From: Coniferiporia sulphurascens
Lineage: Eukaryota > Basidiomycota > Agaricomycetes > Hymenochaetales > Hymenochaetaceae
Assembly (NCBI GenBank): GCA_002794785.1
Contig: NBBA01000009.1
Span: 1,612,001-1,676,000, forward strand
Reading direction: 5' to 3'
DNA: 64,000 bases
Part shown: positions 24,873 to 38,334 of the stretch, piece after piece
How the letters are laid out: each line of letters opens with the position of its first letter
Numbering within the stretch: the stretch's first letter is position 1
Program-made: the position numbers and the translations under genes
Notes under the pieces: model-generated
What the model was told of the DNA's origin: nothing
Database searches by the model: none
The model's input: the letters and a program-made list of their open reading frames with translations, nothing else

Positions 24873-25855
24873 CTACGATCCCATCTTGGCTTTCTTCGTC
24901 TTCTTCGGCTCGCCGTCCACCCTTCGCTTTTTCTTTGGAGAAGAAACCTTCACAACATTAGCCTTCTGAGAAATTTGAGTAGGCTGATTTTGGTCGACAT
25001 CCATTGACTCAATGTCCTCCGTGGGCTTAGGTGGTTCGTGTATCGTGCCGGTGGGTAAGAAACGATGTTTTAGAAGGTGCTTGGGATGTCGGTAGCGTGC
25101 GGGACTCTTGTAGGTGACTGCATCTGGAGCGTCTGGGGACGATGGAGGCGGAGTAGGGAGGACAGGCTGCGCCGTCAGTACGAGATGGTGCGCAATAGGT
25201 TTAGGTGCTAAAAAAAGTGTACCGAATAAATAACAACAGCTAGATTATATGCGAGATCAAGAAGTACACACCCGGGAAAAGCTTCCCGTTTTTCTTTTTT
25301 CTTGGTACGAGGCAGCTCAGGCCAAGCACCTCATCTCCACCGGCGATCGTATTTTGGTCGGAAGCATTATCGCGGACAGACCATATGTTGTACGTCGTGG
25401 TCTTCTTTGTCAGCGTGCCCACAACCGAAGATGGTGCGGAAGAAGGTGTTAGAGAAATCTCAGCATTTGAAAGGTACTTCGGCTTGATCTGCAGAAAGTC
25501 CGACCAAGCGCACGTAGTTTTAGTCTATTGTCAGAATAACGGAAAAAGTTGATAAAAACACGGTGCGAGGAGTAAGACGCACCCCATCCGGAACGCGCAC
25601 AATACAGAGTTCGAGGTCGTCGTTGCCCTCTAGCGCATCATAATCGAACTCTTCCGGGTCCATAACATTTTCGAGCAGCACCGACCCGGTCGGGACGAGT
25701 CTCGTGGTGGATTGGGTTTCGGTTTCTTCGTCTAGGTCGGAGTCGTCGATGTAGACGTTTGAGAGCGCTTTGCCCTTGCCCTTGCCTGTATCATTTATTT
25801 TCTCCTTTTGTTTCGTTTTGCTTTGGCGTTTGCTGGGCTTTGCGACAGTAGACAT
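24873..25855 (-). CDS. RPA34: RNA polymerase I subunit RPA34 (A34.5-like)
   Basis: Nucleolar subunit that pairs with A49 in the TFIIF-like module of Pol I. From ATG 25855: a Lys-rich start, an acidic stretch (DDSDLDEETE), then MDPEEFDYDALEGNDDLELCIVRVPDG, splicing to IKPKYLSNAEISL, and TTTYNIWSVRD...GGDEVLGLSCLVPRKKKNGKLFPG. A central beta-barrel followed by a basic tail (SSPKKKRRVDGEPKKTKKAKMGS) is the layout of the family, and the tail contains an SV40-type nuclear signal. The assignment rests on the LELxxxRVPxG ... KxKYL ... LVP arrangement, which is weakly conserved in general, so confidence is moderate. Confidence 0.72.
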
Positions 25856-26069
25856 GCCGGAGCGAAGTGAGAGACACTCAAAGTGTCGGCGGTGCCGCGA
25901 GTCGCGACTTTACGCCCTTCGACTTATACTTTCCTGTCTCAGCTTCTCACCTCTTGCTTTCAAGTTTACCTGTCTCTCTACACATCTCCTCAGGAAACAA
26001 CAAATTTGCATTCACAAGACTACATAAACCCTTTCCTAAGATATTCTACGCCTATTTCTGAGCTTTCGT
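25856..26069. promoter_or_regulatory. Divergent promoter, RPA34 / NTH1
   Basis: The two start codons are only 214 bp apart on opposite strands, so both core promoters must lie here. The NTH1 side is pyrimidine-rich (25925-26005). No clear TATA box seen. Confidence 0.5.
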
Positions 26070-27483
26070 ATGCCGATCAAGCGAAGCGCGTCCGAGGCGC
26101 GCCTGGTCGCGCGACCGAGTTCCCATAACGCATCCGTTACCCTCTTTGAGGCGTCAGAATACTCAGCTACTACTGAACCATATGGATCTGGAACACCTAG
26201 ACGTTCCAAGCGCGTCAAGCGGACTGTAAATGAAGTGAAAAAGGAGGAGGACATCGAGGATGTCATCCTCGCCCCTGCCGCCGTCTCTGTCGAATCCCAG
26301 GCCACGGAGGAAAAGACGGCGATACCGAAGGTCGAAAAGACAGACGTTAAAGTTAAGGCGCATGCTTCCTCTCCGAATCTCTCGAGTCCGAAGAAGAAAA
26401 AACCGTTGAAAATGGTGCTCGATGAGCCGCACCCGGCGCCCCCAAGATGGGAGGAAGCCTACAACGAAATTAAGGAATCACGAAAGAAATACGTTGCACC
26501 AGTCGATACCATGGGATGTGCCTGCGCAAAGCTTCGTGAGGTCGACCCAAAGGTCCATCTCATCATTTCCCTTAGCCAGTGTGTGCACTAACGCTATTGC
26601 TTTCCAGGGTCGTCGAGTATCGACACTCGTTTCCCTTATGCTCTCATCGCAGACAAAAGACGAAGTCACAGATGCAGCAGTTTCCAAGCTGCGCAAAGCA
26701 TTCGGCGGAAGCATTACCGTCGAGGCTCTCATTAATGCTGACGATAGCACCATCTCCGAAGCGATCGCAAGTGTTGGCTTCTGGAGGCGGAAGACTCAGT
26801 GCGTTACATGTTGAAGCGCCCAGATATTCTGAACGGAGCTTAACTTCCAGACAGGTATTTAAAGCAAGCAGCTGTGCGACTACGTGATGAATTCGACTCG
26901 GACGTGCCAAAGACGGTGGATGAGCTGTGCTCTCTCCCGGGGGTCGGACCGAAGATGGCTTTCCTATGTCTTCAGGCAGCATGGGACATGTATGTTCTTT
27001 AATTTTAAACGCTTTTTTCAACGACTTACTCTAACTTTTGCGGCAGCAACGACGGTATCGGAGTTGATGTGCACGTTCACAGAATCACAAATAGGTTAGG
27101 TTGGCACAAGCCACCTACGAAGAATCCCGAAGAGACAAGGTACTTTTCCTATTTTCACCACTTCGGAGAACACTAAAAAAAACTTCAAACAGACTGAACC
27201 TACAATCATGGCTGCCGAGGGAATTGCATCCCGAGATCAACCATCTGCTTGTTGGATTTGGTCAGGTACGTGAGATATGGGAGCCTGTGGATGGGAAAAG
27301 CAGCTACTTACTCTGAAAATTTACAAGACTATTTGTGTTGGCGTTGGACCCCGCTGCGATGAATGCACACTTAGTAACGGCATATGCCCAAGCGCGCAGA
27401 AGACGAAAGCTTCGAGAACTCGGAAGGCCCTACAATTACGGACGGAAGTCATTATTGAGAAGACAGAGGATACTGCCTCGTAA
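26070..27483 (+). CDS. NTH1: Endonuclease III homologue, DNA glycosylase/AP lyase
   Basis: Bifunctional base-excision repair enzyme for oxidised pyrimidines. The N-terminal 150 residues are basic, low complexity, with bipartite nuclear signals ([16 protein letters not shown]). The catalytic core begins [20 protein letters not shown]. Then come [14 protein letters not shown], the helix-hairpin-helix with the catalytic Lys, and [17 protein letters not shown] with the catalytic Asp. The C-terminal iron-sulphur loop is [18 protein letters not shown] (spacing 6-2-6; E. coli Nth has 6-2-5). The last residues are Lys/Glu-rich. Several short introns, two of them inside the HhH region. All key residues are present. 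Confidence 0.93.
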
Positions 27484-27598
27484 TCTTATCGCCAAACCAA
27501 TTTATTTCCCAAGCACTTGATTTATTTCTTGTATTATTTCTGCTGCTTTCGACATTCGTATCCCCATGTACTAATAACTCACTGTAGATTACTTACTA

Positions 27599-29836
27599 TT
27601 ACGATAAATCCATAGCCATATCCCAAAATTGTTTCTCCAGCATAGTGCACTTCCCCCACACTTCCTTCCATTCCTCAAGTCTTTTCGGGGAGGGCGGGTC
27701 CTCTTGGGCAGCAAGCTCAAGGACACCTATTGGTAAAATTACCTAGGGTCAGTGCTATCTTTGTAACTAATCGAGGCGCGGACGAACCTAGACCCGACAC
27801 AACAGCGTTCTGGTAGCGTGCACCTGCGTAGTCCTCGATCCATTTGAGATAGGGGTTCCCCTCCCACTTAACCCACGAGTTTGGCATCTCCGCCTCGGTC
27901 TTGAGCCAAAGGCCCACTTCACCGTATCCAAGCAGACATGCAGCGAGGGTGACGACTAGCTTTGTCCTATCACCTTCACTCAAGGACATGTCATATCGAC
28001 AGCCAAATCAGCTCTTGCTTATAATCGACAATGGCCAATAAAAATAGCGACAGCTCCGGCACTTACCATGCAGCCCTGCATCCAGTAGTGACGCGCCGTA
28101 CGCCGTCGTCGCAGGAGACTCAGGCGTCGCTTCCAATTCCAACTCACTGATTCCCAGCTCCGATGCGCAATATGAAGCGTGCATAGACACCTCCCGAATT
28201 ACGTTTAAAATCGTGTCAGACGCGGGCTTGACGTCCACGAAGCTGCGTGACTTCGCTATGAGTAGCCTATATCGTTGTCAGAAACGTTTTCCCTTGCAGA
28301 TTATAAAGAGCTCGGCACGCACCCATACGCGCGTGCATAATACTTGAGGTATTGGTAGTCCTGCCTAGTCATGTCAGCCAAAGGTCCCACTTAGGCCTTG
28401 CCGGCGCGCATATAATGTACAGTGAAAAAATACTGACTTGAGAAAGTGTAGGAAGCACTCGCGACGGAGCGTGCCCGCGCCAAGCTGCTTGACGAAGGGG
28501 TGCTCGACGTACTCCTTCCATACGGACGCATTTGAACGAATAAGCGCCCGTGTAAATGGATACGGATCAACTTTTGTCGGGCTGAATGGGGTGGAAGCTC
28601 TGTGAATACGCTGACACGTACCCAAGAAGAGGGAACACTCACAGTGGTAATGACCTGGAGATCAGGGAATGCAAGTGGTTAAGCGGGCCATTGCCCTTCC
28701 CAAGGGGGTAGGCGGCTTGAATTCCAGTATGCGTGAAGTCCGCAGCTGATCTTACAGCTTCTGCAACTGTTCGACAACCCCGTCAACGAGTCAGCGAGGG
28801 ATGCACTGAAAATGGATCCATCACGAACCTGAGTAACCACGGGCGAGATAACAGGCGATGGCTGCACTGAGAGTACAACCGGTGCCGTGCGTACTAGTTG
28901 ACTCTATGCGCGAACGCGCAAAGATGGTACTTTTCTCAGATCCTCGCTCATAGAGCACATCGACGACGAGGGATACATCGGAATCTACCGTTTTTGTCCG
29001 CAGAATTTCCATGTTCTGGTGCTCGGCAACATCCCATGCAATACTCACGTCGCTCGATTTGCTTATACCCCTTGAAAGAGCGACCATTTCGCGGGCGAAA
29101 ACGGTTAAGTGTCCGCCTTTCAGCAGAACGTCACACCCACTGAGCATACCCAATGTGCGCGCAGCCTCGAGTGCATCGTTGAGAGAGCCTATCTCTTGCT
29201 TCTCAGCGGATGAAGGCGAGCAGTGCGAAAGCAACAGTTCTGCTTCTGCCTTGTTAGGCGTAATCAATGTGGCCAAGGGGAAGAGCTCCTCTATCATGAC
29301 CTTTACTGCATCGTTTTCCAACAGCGAGTGGCCGGAGGTCGAGACACAGACGGGGTCTATCACAATAGGCGGTTGTTTCCTCTCATGGTAGAAAGCTTTA
29401 AGACCCGACGCGACCGCGCGCGTGTTTGAGGCATCATAGAGCATACCAGTCTTGAACGCTGCGACATCCATGTCATTGAGGACAGAGTCGAGCTAGAAAT
29501 GCGGGATTAGACGCGCATACACCCAGGAACACTGAACCGTCAAAATCTGATAGATTCGAACCTGTTTTTTGATGAATTCCGGAGGGGTAGGATACACCGC
29601 ATCAACACCCGTGGTGTTTTGAGCCGTCAGAGCGGTGATCGTGCTCGTTCCATAACATTGTAGCGCGGTGAATGTCTTGAGGTCTGCCTGAAGGAAGTCT
29701 GAGTCCACAGTAGGTGGCGTCGCGGCTGCCACAGGGCGTGAAGAATACACACCTGAATTCCAGCACCGCCGCTCGAATCCGACCCAGCTATGGTCATCAC
29801 CACCGGCGGCCTCGAAAGACTATTTCTTCTGGACAT
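27599..29836 (-). CDS. Hydroxymethylpyrimidine/phosphomethylpyrimidine kinase fused to TenA (THI20-like)
   Basis: Thiamine biosynthesis and salvage. The N-terminal ThiD kinase has [17 protein letters not shown], then [50 protein letters not shown] and the anion-hole [20 protein letters not shown]. It phosphorylates HMP to HMP-PP. The C-terminal TenA domain (from about 28640 downward) has [41 protein letters not shown] and [13 protein letters not shown], ending [10 protein letters not shown] before the stop at 27599-27601. TenA hydrolyses aminopyrimidine thiamine breakdown products. The fusion order is that of yeast Thi20/21. No TPP-riboswitch-like sequence was seen near the start. Confidence 0.93.
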
Positions 29837-30154
29837 GCTGGTCTGAGTTAGAGAGTATAACGACGAGACGGAAGGAAATTTAGAATGTGTAGCTTTGTGG
29901 GGCGATCGGGTTTTTTCGGCGCGTCATCGACAGACTCTTCATAGTAGGACCGACATCAACCAGCCCAATGGATCTATTTTTAAAGACTTCCAAAACAAAA
30001 GCGATAAATAAGTGCGACTAGACTACTATGCAGCAAATGAGTTGAGAGTGAGCTTCGGAATATAGTACCGGTTTGTATATTGTAGTTAAATTAAAGGGGA
30101 AAATGTATCAGTAAACGCCCACAATTATGACCAACTCACACAAGGTGATCGCCA
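29837..30154. other. Spacer between the thiamine gene and the TrpRS gene
   Basis: Both neighbours are on the minus strand; this holds the promoter of the thiamine gene and the TrpRS 3' UTR. No gene seen. Confidence 0.4.
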
Positions 30155-31555
<1,401 letters not shown>

Positions 31556-31778
31556 GGTCTGTCGAGGGTGGAAAGGATGGTTCGGCCGGCCAAGACAGAA
31601 CGAGCCGCCGCGTCGGGATCTCAAGCCCGTAGTTGTCGCGCCGGACGCACTGACCTTGTTCCCCCCCCTCATGAACACACCTGCTAGTTCAACCATGAAA
31701 TGTACTCCTGTCGACAACTAAGCCAAGTCTTTTGAATTAATAATCTGTATCTGTGTACTACAATCGAGAGGCTGCAAG
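31556..31778. promoter_or_regulatory. Divergent promoter, TrpRS / NAA35
   Basis: 223 bp between the chosen start codons of two divergent genes. No clear TATA element was recognised. Confidence 0.45.
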
Positions 31779-34712
31779 ATGGACGTGCCAGGCGGACCTC
31801 ACTTTAGGGATGTTACGCATCTCTTCGATGAAGCTTCAAAGGGTCCGTTTGAAAAGATTCTCTGAGTGAAATCAACTGATCCTTCAGTCAGATATGGCTC
31901 TTGAGGAGCTCCTTATGGTGGATGGATTCTCGCTGTTTGAGGCTATGAGTGCTGTAGAGGTATGTGTACGCCTCTTTGAGAGATACATCAGCTCGAGCGC
32001 GGCGTCCAGATAGGTGATCCCCGCATGGACAGCGGCGCGGCTTTACCTGCAGATGAGCAAAGGCCAATATTCGACCCTCTCACACCGTTGCTGCCTGAAG
32101 AGGTCTGCTGGATTCTCGACCGGACACTGGCTTGTGAGGTGAATGCAGATGGCGGTCTGTGTAACCTTGACCGCGTCGTTGTTCATTGCTGTACTCCCCC
32201 GGACAATAGATGCACTGGCACGCTGGTAACTCACTTGCACAAACGGTGTTTACTTGCCTGTATATGCATCACTTGTCTACAATCAGTCCAGACTATATCA
32301 CCCCAGATTGCGCGTCCAAATTCGCGCTCTCCGGACTGCCAATTGAACTTGTATCAATAGTGGTCCGAGCGGGGGTCATGGGGATGGTGAAGTGCTGTGA
32401 CTTGGCATACAGGGAGCTTATCAAAGGAAACGTACACGATGTCAGTACCTTGCCTCTGTCTACCCTCTTCACTTCCTTTGTAAACACCGTCTCCAGTGTG
32501 AGGATTGGCAGGGTGATAAGTCAGAAATACCTCTCTATGAGATGGTTCTACCTCAACGCATAATCGCCACTCTGGAAGAAGCAGAAGTATGGTTGATGTC
32601 GACGCAAGGTAATTAACCAAGCCGCATTCCCACGACGGTATCTCAAAGGATTGAATAGCTAGCAATCTTCCCTGCCAAGAGGAGTTGATTTACAGAATCC
32701 AGCTCCGAAAGGCGAGTAAATAACCGCAGGAACTCATTCACGTGCTCAACGATGTGCAGACTTTATTACGACTTTTTGCTTTAGAATTACCCCGGAAAAC
32801 ACCTTTTATCTTTCCGTTAATAGCAGAAGCTCGTCGTCTGCTCGACAACATAAAGCGGCGACCGGTAAATCCCCCTATGGAAGGATCTTCTGCATATACT
32901 GCCTTCGACTCGCGAATTACGCGCCAATTAAACTCTATTATACCGATACGGCCTCTGACGTTACCCCCTCAGGAGGAAGCTTGGAAGGCTATCGAAGGCT
33001 TGCTAGATGGCTGGGAGCTCATTTATTTGCTCTCTGGTTGCGAAAGTCTCCTCGCCTGGAATGTGAGACACATTGTAACTAATGTTTGGATACCGCTCAT
33101 AACAACATAATGCCGCCCAGACAATAGGGCTGCTCAATGCAGGTAGCCCACGACGGACTCTGACCCGGTTACCTTTTATTAGATCCGTGGCCCAGGTAGC
33201 GAATTTCGCTTTTTTTATTAAAGGAGACATAGACTAATGGGACGAAGAGCATCTTCTCCAATGGCGCAGGCATAATGGACCGCTTTCCGATCCACTGGCT
33301 TGTCGAGCAATTCTTGCTTGAGATAGCATATATTACTCCAGGCCACTCAATTTCGCTATTTGAGGACCATATAAGCGGCCTAGTCTTACGGCCGTACGAG
33401 GAATTTCACGACACTCTTGCAAGGGTGCATTTTATGTCTCCTCTAAGCTTGTTTTAGAACTAACGCTCGCCTTCCCCCAATACAGCTTTTGTTGCAGCAC
33501 ATCTGGTCGTCGTATCACAACCGTCCCCAGCAACGTCGACATCACATGAAGACTTCAATTGACTGGCATTTGCTGTATGACGCAGCACTTTCTGTGATGG
33601 CAAAAGTTACTCCTCAGGTTCGTCCGCCCATTTCATCGATCTCAATGGACTGACAAATGAACGGAGGGACACGAAAGGATACTTCCGAGTCTCGGATACT
33701 CAAGTGCATACCTCTTGCTGTCCTCCACTGGCGCGCAGACATTATCAGAGATATTGTGTTGTCCGGATTCGAACTGGGACTGTACGCGCCGGATGAGCGG
33801 TCCTTTGCATACTGGTACCTAAGTCAGGTGCTCCGTAGCCACGAATTTATTATTCGAGAATTGCTGAACGCTGTCCCACAAGGTAGCTTTTGAGCCCATT
33901 CGTTGTAGTGAAAGAATCTAATCATGCTTGTAGGTTCACCGGCTCATGGCTACTTGACGGCCCAGTCGTTATACGTCGTGCTCCTAAGGGAGATGTCGTT
34001 TGGGTGTTTCATCGTGAGTTGTTCGAATGTTTCCGTGCCATTGTTGACCTCACACAAAAACTCCCTCACTTTCAGATGTTGAGCCGCAAATCCCCGTTTG
34101 ACGTCACGCGGCGCTGGACGAACTTCACTGTTCGATATAAGTGGGTACTAAAACCAGAATTTGCGTCCGTCAATATGCCAGATCCCTTCCTGCCCGACTA
34201 CCGCGCATTCCTCAAACAAGAAAGGGCGGCCATTTCCGAGGAACAGGTGAGCCTGGAGGCGATCCCTTCCTTCACCATATTCGGTGCTGACATCATCGAT
34301 AGAGCATTAGACGAGGGAAAGCTGCAAGCGCGTTTGAGCGTGCCTCGGTTTACCTCGTACACCTGGGGCTCGCCGCCGAGTCGGATCCGTCGCTACAGCT
34401 GTGTCGAGTAGAGTTTGTCCAGCACGTGAGTGCACACACATTCTCCACCACACTCTTTTGGAATATCCCAGTATTTATTTAATCTGACTTTCGTCGTTTT
34501 AGCACCTGACCGGCCTGTTGCTCTCATGCGAGAGCCTTAAAGCTGCTGTCTCTACGGCTTCCGCAACTGGGGACGCTGCTGACTCGGAGCGTCCCCTGGA
34601 TCGCCTGAATTTAGTGTGGGATCAGAGCATTTGCTCGTGGTTCCCACAGGTCCAGCCCCTTAATCCATCCGGCGAGGCTACTGTCGCTAGCACCGCACAG
34701 ATAGAGATGTAA
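31779..34712 (+). CDS. NAA35: N-alpha-acetyltransferase 35, NatC auxiliary subunit (MAK10)
   Basis: Scaffold of the NatC complex, which acetylates N-terminal Met followed by hydrophobic residues on ribosomes. The diagnostic N-terminal block is intact: LEELLMVDGFSLFEAMSAVE splices to IGDPRMDSGAAL. Then DPLTPLLPEEVCWILDR, WHAGNSLAQTVFTCLYMH, LVSIVVRAGVMGMVKCCDLAYREL and, after several introns, DRFPIHWLVEQFLLEI. Towards the C-terminus LCCIPLAVLHW-like and FFELGLYAPDERSFAYWYL regions occur, ending in ASTAQIEM. About ten introns. Exon joins between 32430 and 33270 are tentative, but no stop disrupts the recognisable blocks. Confidence 0.9.
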
Positions 34713-35055
34713 GAGGAGAAAGGTAATCCTCTATGCTCCTGCATGTACATGTAAGAGCCTTATATGCACGATTAGAGTAGTTTATTCGTGTAAGAGAAGA
34801 TGGGAGAATTTAATACAATTCTATGGGTGTTTTGGGAAGGGGAGGTTTGTGTGTGCGAAAACTGTTGTGATGCGTTAGGGGATAAGAATAGCGTATTATA
34901 GAATTAGATATGTAAGGGGTTTAGACGCCAAAAGGTCGTTGGGGTCAGAGGGAAACTTGCAGGTGTACCGTACGAGCGCTCGAGACTAATCCGGACAGAA
35001 AGATGAGTGTGGTTTCGAAAAGACAGATACCTAAGGAGGACTTCAGAACTTGTGT
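34713..35055. other. Convergent 3' spacer, NAA35 / SUV3
   Basis: Both genes end here. Purine-rich, no coding sequence; presumably two overlapping or closely spaced 3' UTRs. Confidence 0.4.
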
Positions 35056-37342
35056 CTACACGGCGAGTGGCGCGTTAACGACCGGCTGCACGTATTCGTC
35101 GGGCGGTGTGGGTGCGCCCTGACTTTTCACGACCTTCTTCTTGCGCTTCTTCAGTTCCCGAGTGGTCTCGAGACACCACTCAATCGCCTTCTCGCTATCC
35201 TCCTTCAGCTTTACAGCCTCCTCGCGCTCGCAAAACGCAAGCGGAAGCCGCATGCTGAACCACATGTACATGACCGCGACGCGGTACAAGCTCTCAAGCT
35301 GCAGAAGTGTCTCCGGTTTCACAGGTGGTGCGTTTTCCGTCGCGCGGGCAATGTTCACCTGCTCGAGCGCCTCGAGCAGTTTCAACTCGCTGAATGCCGG
35401 CAGCAGCTTCACATACGCATCAGTGACGTACATCTGCATTAAGCGCTGCGAGGCTTCCGCCACGGACGCATCGCGCCACACAACTGGCGCGTGCAGAACG
35501 CGCATGCGTTCCTCGAGCGTCTGCCCGAGACAGAGCGTGTCGATGAGCTGGACTGCCTCACCAAGTTTTTCCAAGTTGCGTAGCTGGTAACACGGAGCCA
35601 TACGGGCCGCGCTGTCCTGCAGATCAAGCATAGCAGCGAAACCTGCCCCCGGCCGCAGGATCTGCTCCAGCGAGCCGAAATGCGCCTCCATCGCAGGGAG
35701 AATCGCGCGCTTCGACAATGGTACAGTGTGTGAATCAACGGCACGCCGGACATGGGGTAGATCTTCGTCGTTCAAAGTGGTCACAACACCACCCAGGTCA
35801 CCGTCGTGCAATCCATAGCGACCTGCGCGGCCCGCGATTTGCTTAAGCTGCGAAAGTGAAAGGCATACATCTTTCGCGCCGTCCCACTTCATTGTGCTTT
35901 CAAAGACAATGCGTTTAATCATCCTGTAAGGCCGATTAGACAGAACATAATTCAGGCAAGGGATAGACATACAAATTTAAACCCATGCCTATAGCATCGC
36001 TGCCAATAAGAACATCGTAACCACTATCGGGGTCATTGAAAAGATCCGCTTGTTCACTGCGTACTTCCGGGGGTAACCGACCGTAGATGATCGCGCAACG
36101 CATTCCGGTCTCTTTTTCGATTTTCTTCTTTAACGAGAAAAGCATGTCCCTAGAAAACGAGACCACGCAATCTCCTTTTTGGATATTCTTAAAGTTTCCC
36201 TCTAGAGAAGTCGGGGCCACGGTAAGCGGGGTCAGACGCTCGTAACGATGAACAACTATTTCGTCCCCGGTGTCTTTGAGCATACTTTGGACAAGAGGCA
36301 CAGCACCTGCTTCGCCACATAGATGGAGTTCTTGAGCATTCAATCCAAGAACAGCAGCTGTCCACGCTCCACCCCGTTCAGGGTCGGAGAGCATCTGGAT
36401 CTCGTCAACAACAGCGACTTCATAGCGAGCGTTCGGACTAAACATCTCAATGGTGCAGCTAAGGAGGCCCGCATTTGGGTCAAGCATACGACTTTCTTCA
36501 CCAGTAAGAAGATTGCAGACGCGTTTGTGTGTCTCGGGCGGAGCGTTAGGATCCGCACCAGCAGGCACGATCTTCCCATTATTTAAGCGATGAAAAACCT
36601 CGTACGCAAGCAAGCGTAAAGGGCTTGCGTATAGACCATGCTTCGCGGCGGCGAGCGCGCGCAGGGCAGCGTGTGTCTTGCCGCTATTCGTGGGGCCGAC
36701 GTGCATGTGCACGCGGCGCCGTAGCATGCGCGCTTGACTATACCACTCGGCAGGGTGCGTGTAATCGAGCGCGTCGCGCACAGCCGCGAGTGTAGCGTAC
36801 GTTTGCGCGGGGACAAGTCCGCGCGTGCGGAGTGTGTCAAGTGCCCAAGCCATAAAGCGCCGCGTGAGTGCGCCGTCAAACGCTTTCCTGGCATTCGCAC
36901 GTAATTCGTCCTCGATGCGGTCCATCTGCCACTTCTCGTCCTCCGCGGGTGGGAACCAGCCTCCAGGCCTGCGGGGCATCTCCTCAAGGAACACGTTCAG
37001 CAGCTGCCGTGCGTGCACATCTTCGATGCCCATGTTAACCAGACGCTGTAACGTCTTCGGCTGACGCACCCAGCTGTGCAGCTCCTCTTGCAATCTGTCG
37101 CGTGCGCTGCGCTGTTGCGGGCGCTCCGGGCGGGGGCGGAATTGTTTTTGGGGCCAGCTGGGGCGGTCGCGGTCGTACACCCCACGGTACTCTGCAGGCG
37201 GCGGAGGCCTGTACGAATTGCGGTAATTAGTGCGCTGCGAAGAGGCATGTGCTTCGGGCGGCCCACGCACGGCCGTTGCGAGGCTCCTGGCGAGGGAGGG
37301 GCGACGACAGCGAGCACATACCGAGAGCGACGTGCTCAGCAT
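35056..37342 (-). CDS. SUV3: Mitochondrial ATP-dependent RNA helicase SUV3
   Basis: RNA helicase of the mitochondrial degradosome. One large 5' exon (37342 to about 35975) and one 3' exon, split by a single intron of about 50 bp (GLN|LMIKRIVFE). The N-terminus is Arg/Ser-rich with no acid residues for 30 positions, fitting a mitochondrial presequence. Helicase motifs: HVGPTNSGKTHAAL (Walker A), YASPLRLLAYEV, VAVVDEIQMLSDPERGGAWTAA (DEIQ box), IGSDAIGMGLN and LKQIAGRAGRYG (motif VI). The C-terminal Suv3 domain is present (MYMWFSMRLPLAF), followed by a short basic tail. The first true ATG is at 37342. GC content is visibly higher than in neighbours. Confidence 0.94.
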
Positions 37343-37523
37343 GAGCAATAGAGCTCGTCGATGTCGGGAACAGACTTTTCAAAATCCTACTTTTTCGTCC
37401 CGACGCCGATTTGCCTCTTTCGAATTAATTTCCTTTTTTTTCCACCTCTCCTTCCTTTTCGGGGGTTACACGCGGCACGTCTCTCCTCCCTCTCCTCCTA
37501 AGTTACTCTTCAACGCTCGCTCG
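37343..37523. promoter_or_regulatory. Divergent promoter, SUV3 / mS33 (both mitochondrial)
   Basis: Only 181 bp separate the two start codons on opposite strands. The segment has a T/C-rich run (37420-37500) on the mS33 side. No TATA box is obvious. Confidence 0.55.
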
Positions 37524-37929
37524 ATGACACAGCCCTACCCCCGGGTGCTCACCGCGCTCAAGCGGCTGCGCTGTTCCATATTCCAGACGACATACAACCC
37601 AAACTCGCTACGCACGGGAGCCAAATACCTGCGTGCGCGCCTCCGTGGGCCCTCACTCGTTGAATACTACCCGCAACGCGACGAGATGTCCATTGGCCAG
37701 CTAAACAAGGCTTATCCGGGCTGGAACCTCGTCGACATACACGAGGTCCGTCGCAATATCGATATCCAGGAGCACAAGGACAGAGGAAAGGGTGCACCGA
37801 AGAAGGCAAAGACAAAAGGTGCGTGCACTAGATTCATACGCACTGGGCGATACGTTGACGGTGTTTTTTTTCTTCCTCTTTCTTTTCCCTCTGTCAGCCG
37901 ACTCGAGGCGTACACAGAAGAGGCGGTGA
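37524..37929 (+). CDS. Mitochondrial small ribosomal subunit protein mS33
   Basis: Two exons, 37524-37818 and 37898-37929. The protein starts MTQPYPRVLTALKRLRCSIF and has the family core QTTYNPNSLRTGAKYLRARLRG, then SLVEYYP and EVRRNIDIQEHKDRGKGAPKK, ending ADSRRTQKRR. This matches the MRP-S33/Rsm27 family: a small basic protein of the mitoribosome head. Length (about 108 residues) is normal. Longer frames in both directions exist only because the intron happens to be partly open. Confidence 0.9.
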
Positions 37930-38334
37930 TGACCCCGTTCTGGCATTCTGGTACTATGACTATTCAAACCATTTTGCCGGCCTACGCGTTTGAAGGACTG
38001 CTGTCCAAGGGCATCGCTTCACGAGCGCAGATAGACCTACACTACATTTGTCCGGAACGTTGCGGGGACCTAATGGAAAGCTTGTATAATGAGATTGTCT
38101 TATGTCCGGCCTGGAGCTGAATTCAGGAGATGGTATAGTATAAGTATCCAGAGGACAGCGAGTGGGGAGTGATTAGAAAACAGGGCAACGGGGCAAGGAA
38201 GAATTACATAGCGAGAAAGCAAGCGGGGAATAATATCGAAATTGCAGGGACACAGGTGACCAAATAAAAATCAATGAGAAACGCATAGGGATAGGGGAAA
38301 GTAAGAGTCCTCAGTCAAACACAAGGTCGGACCG
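37930..38334. other. Convergent 3' spacer, mS33 / NmrA-like gene
   Basis: Purine-rich, without credible frames once the mS33 intron is recognised. Holds both 3' UTRs. Confidence 0.4.

Noticed and set aside
37230..38120. A 296-codon frame spanning mS33
   Set aside because: Runs through the mS33 intron and its promoter; the two-exon mS33 model explains the conserved part.
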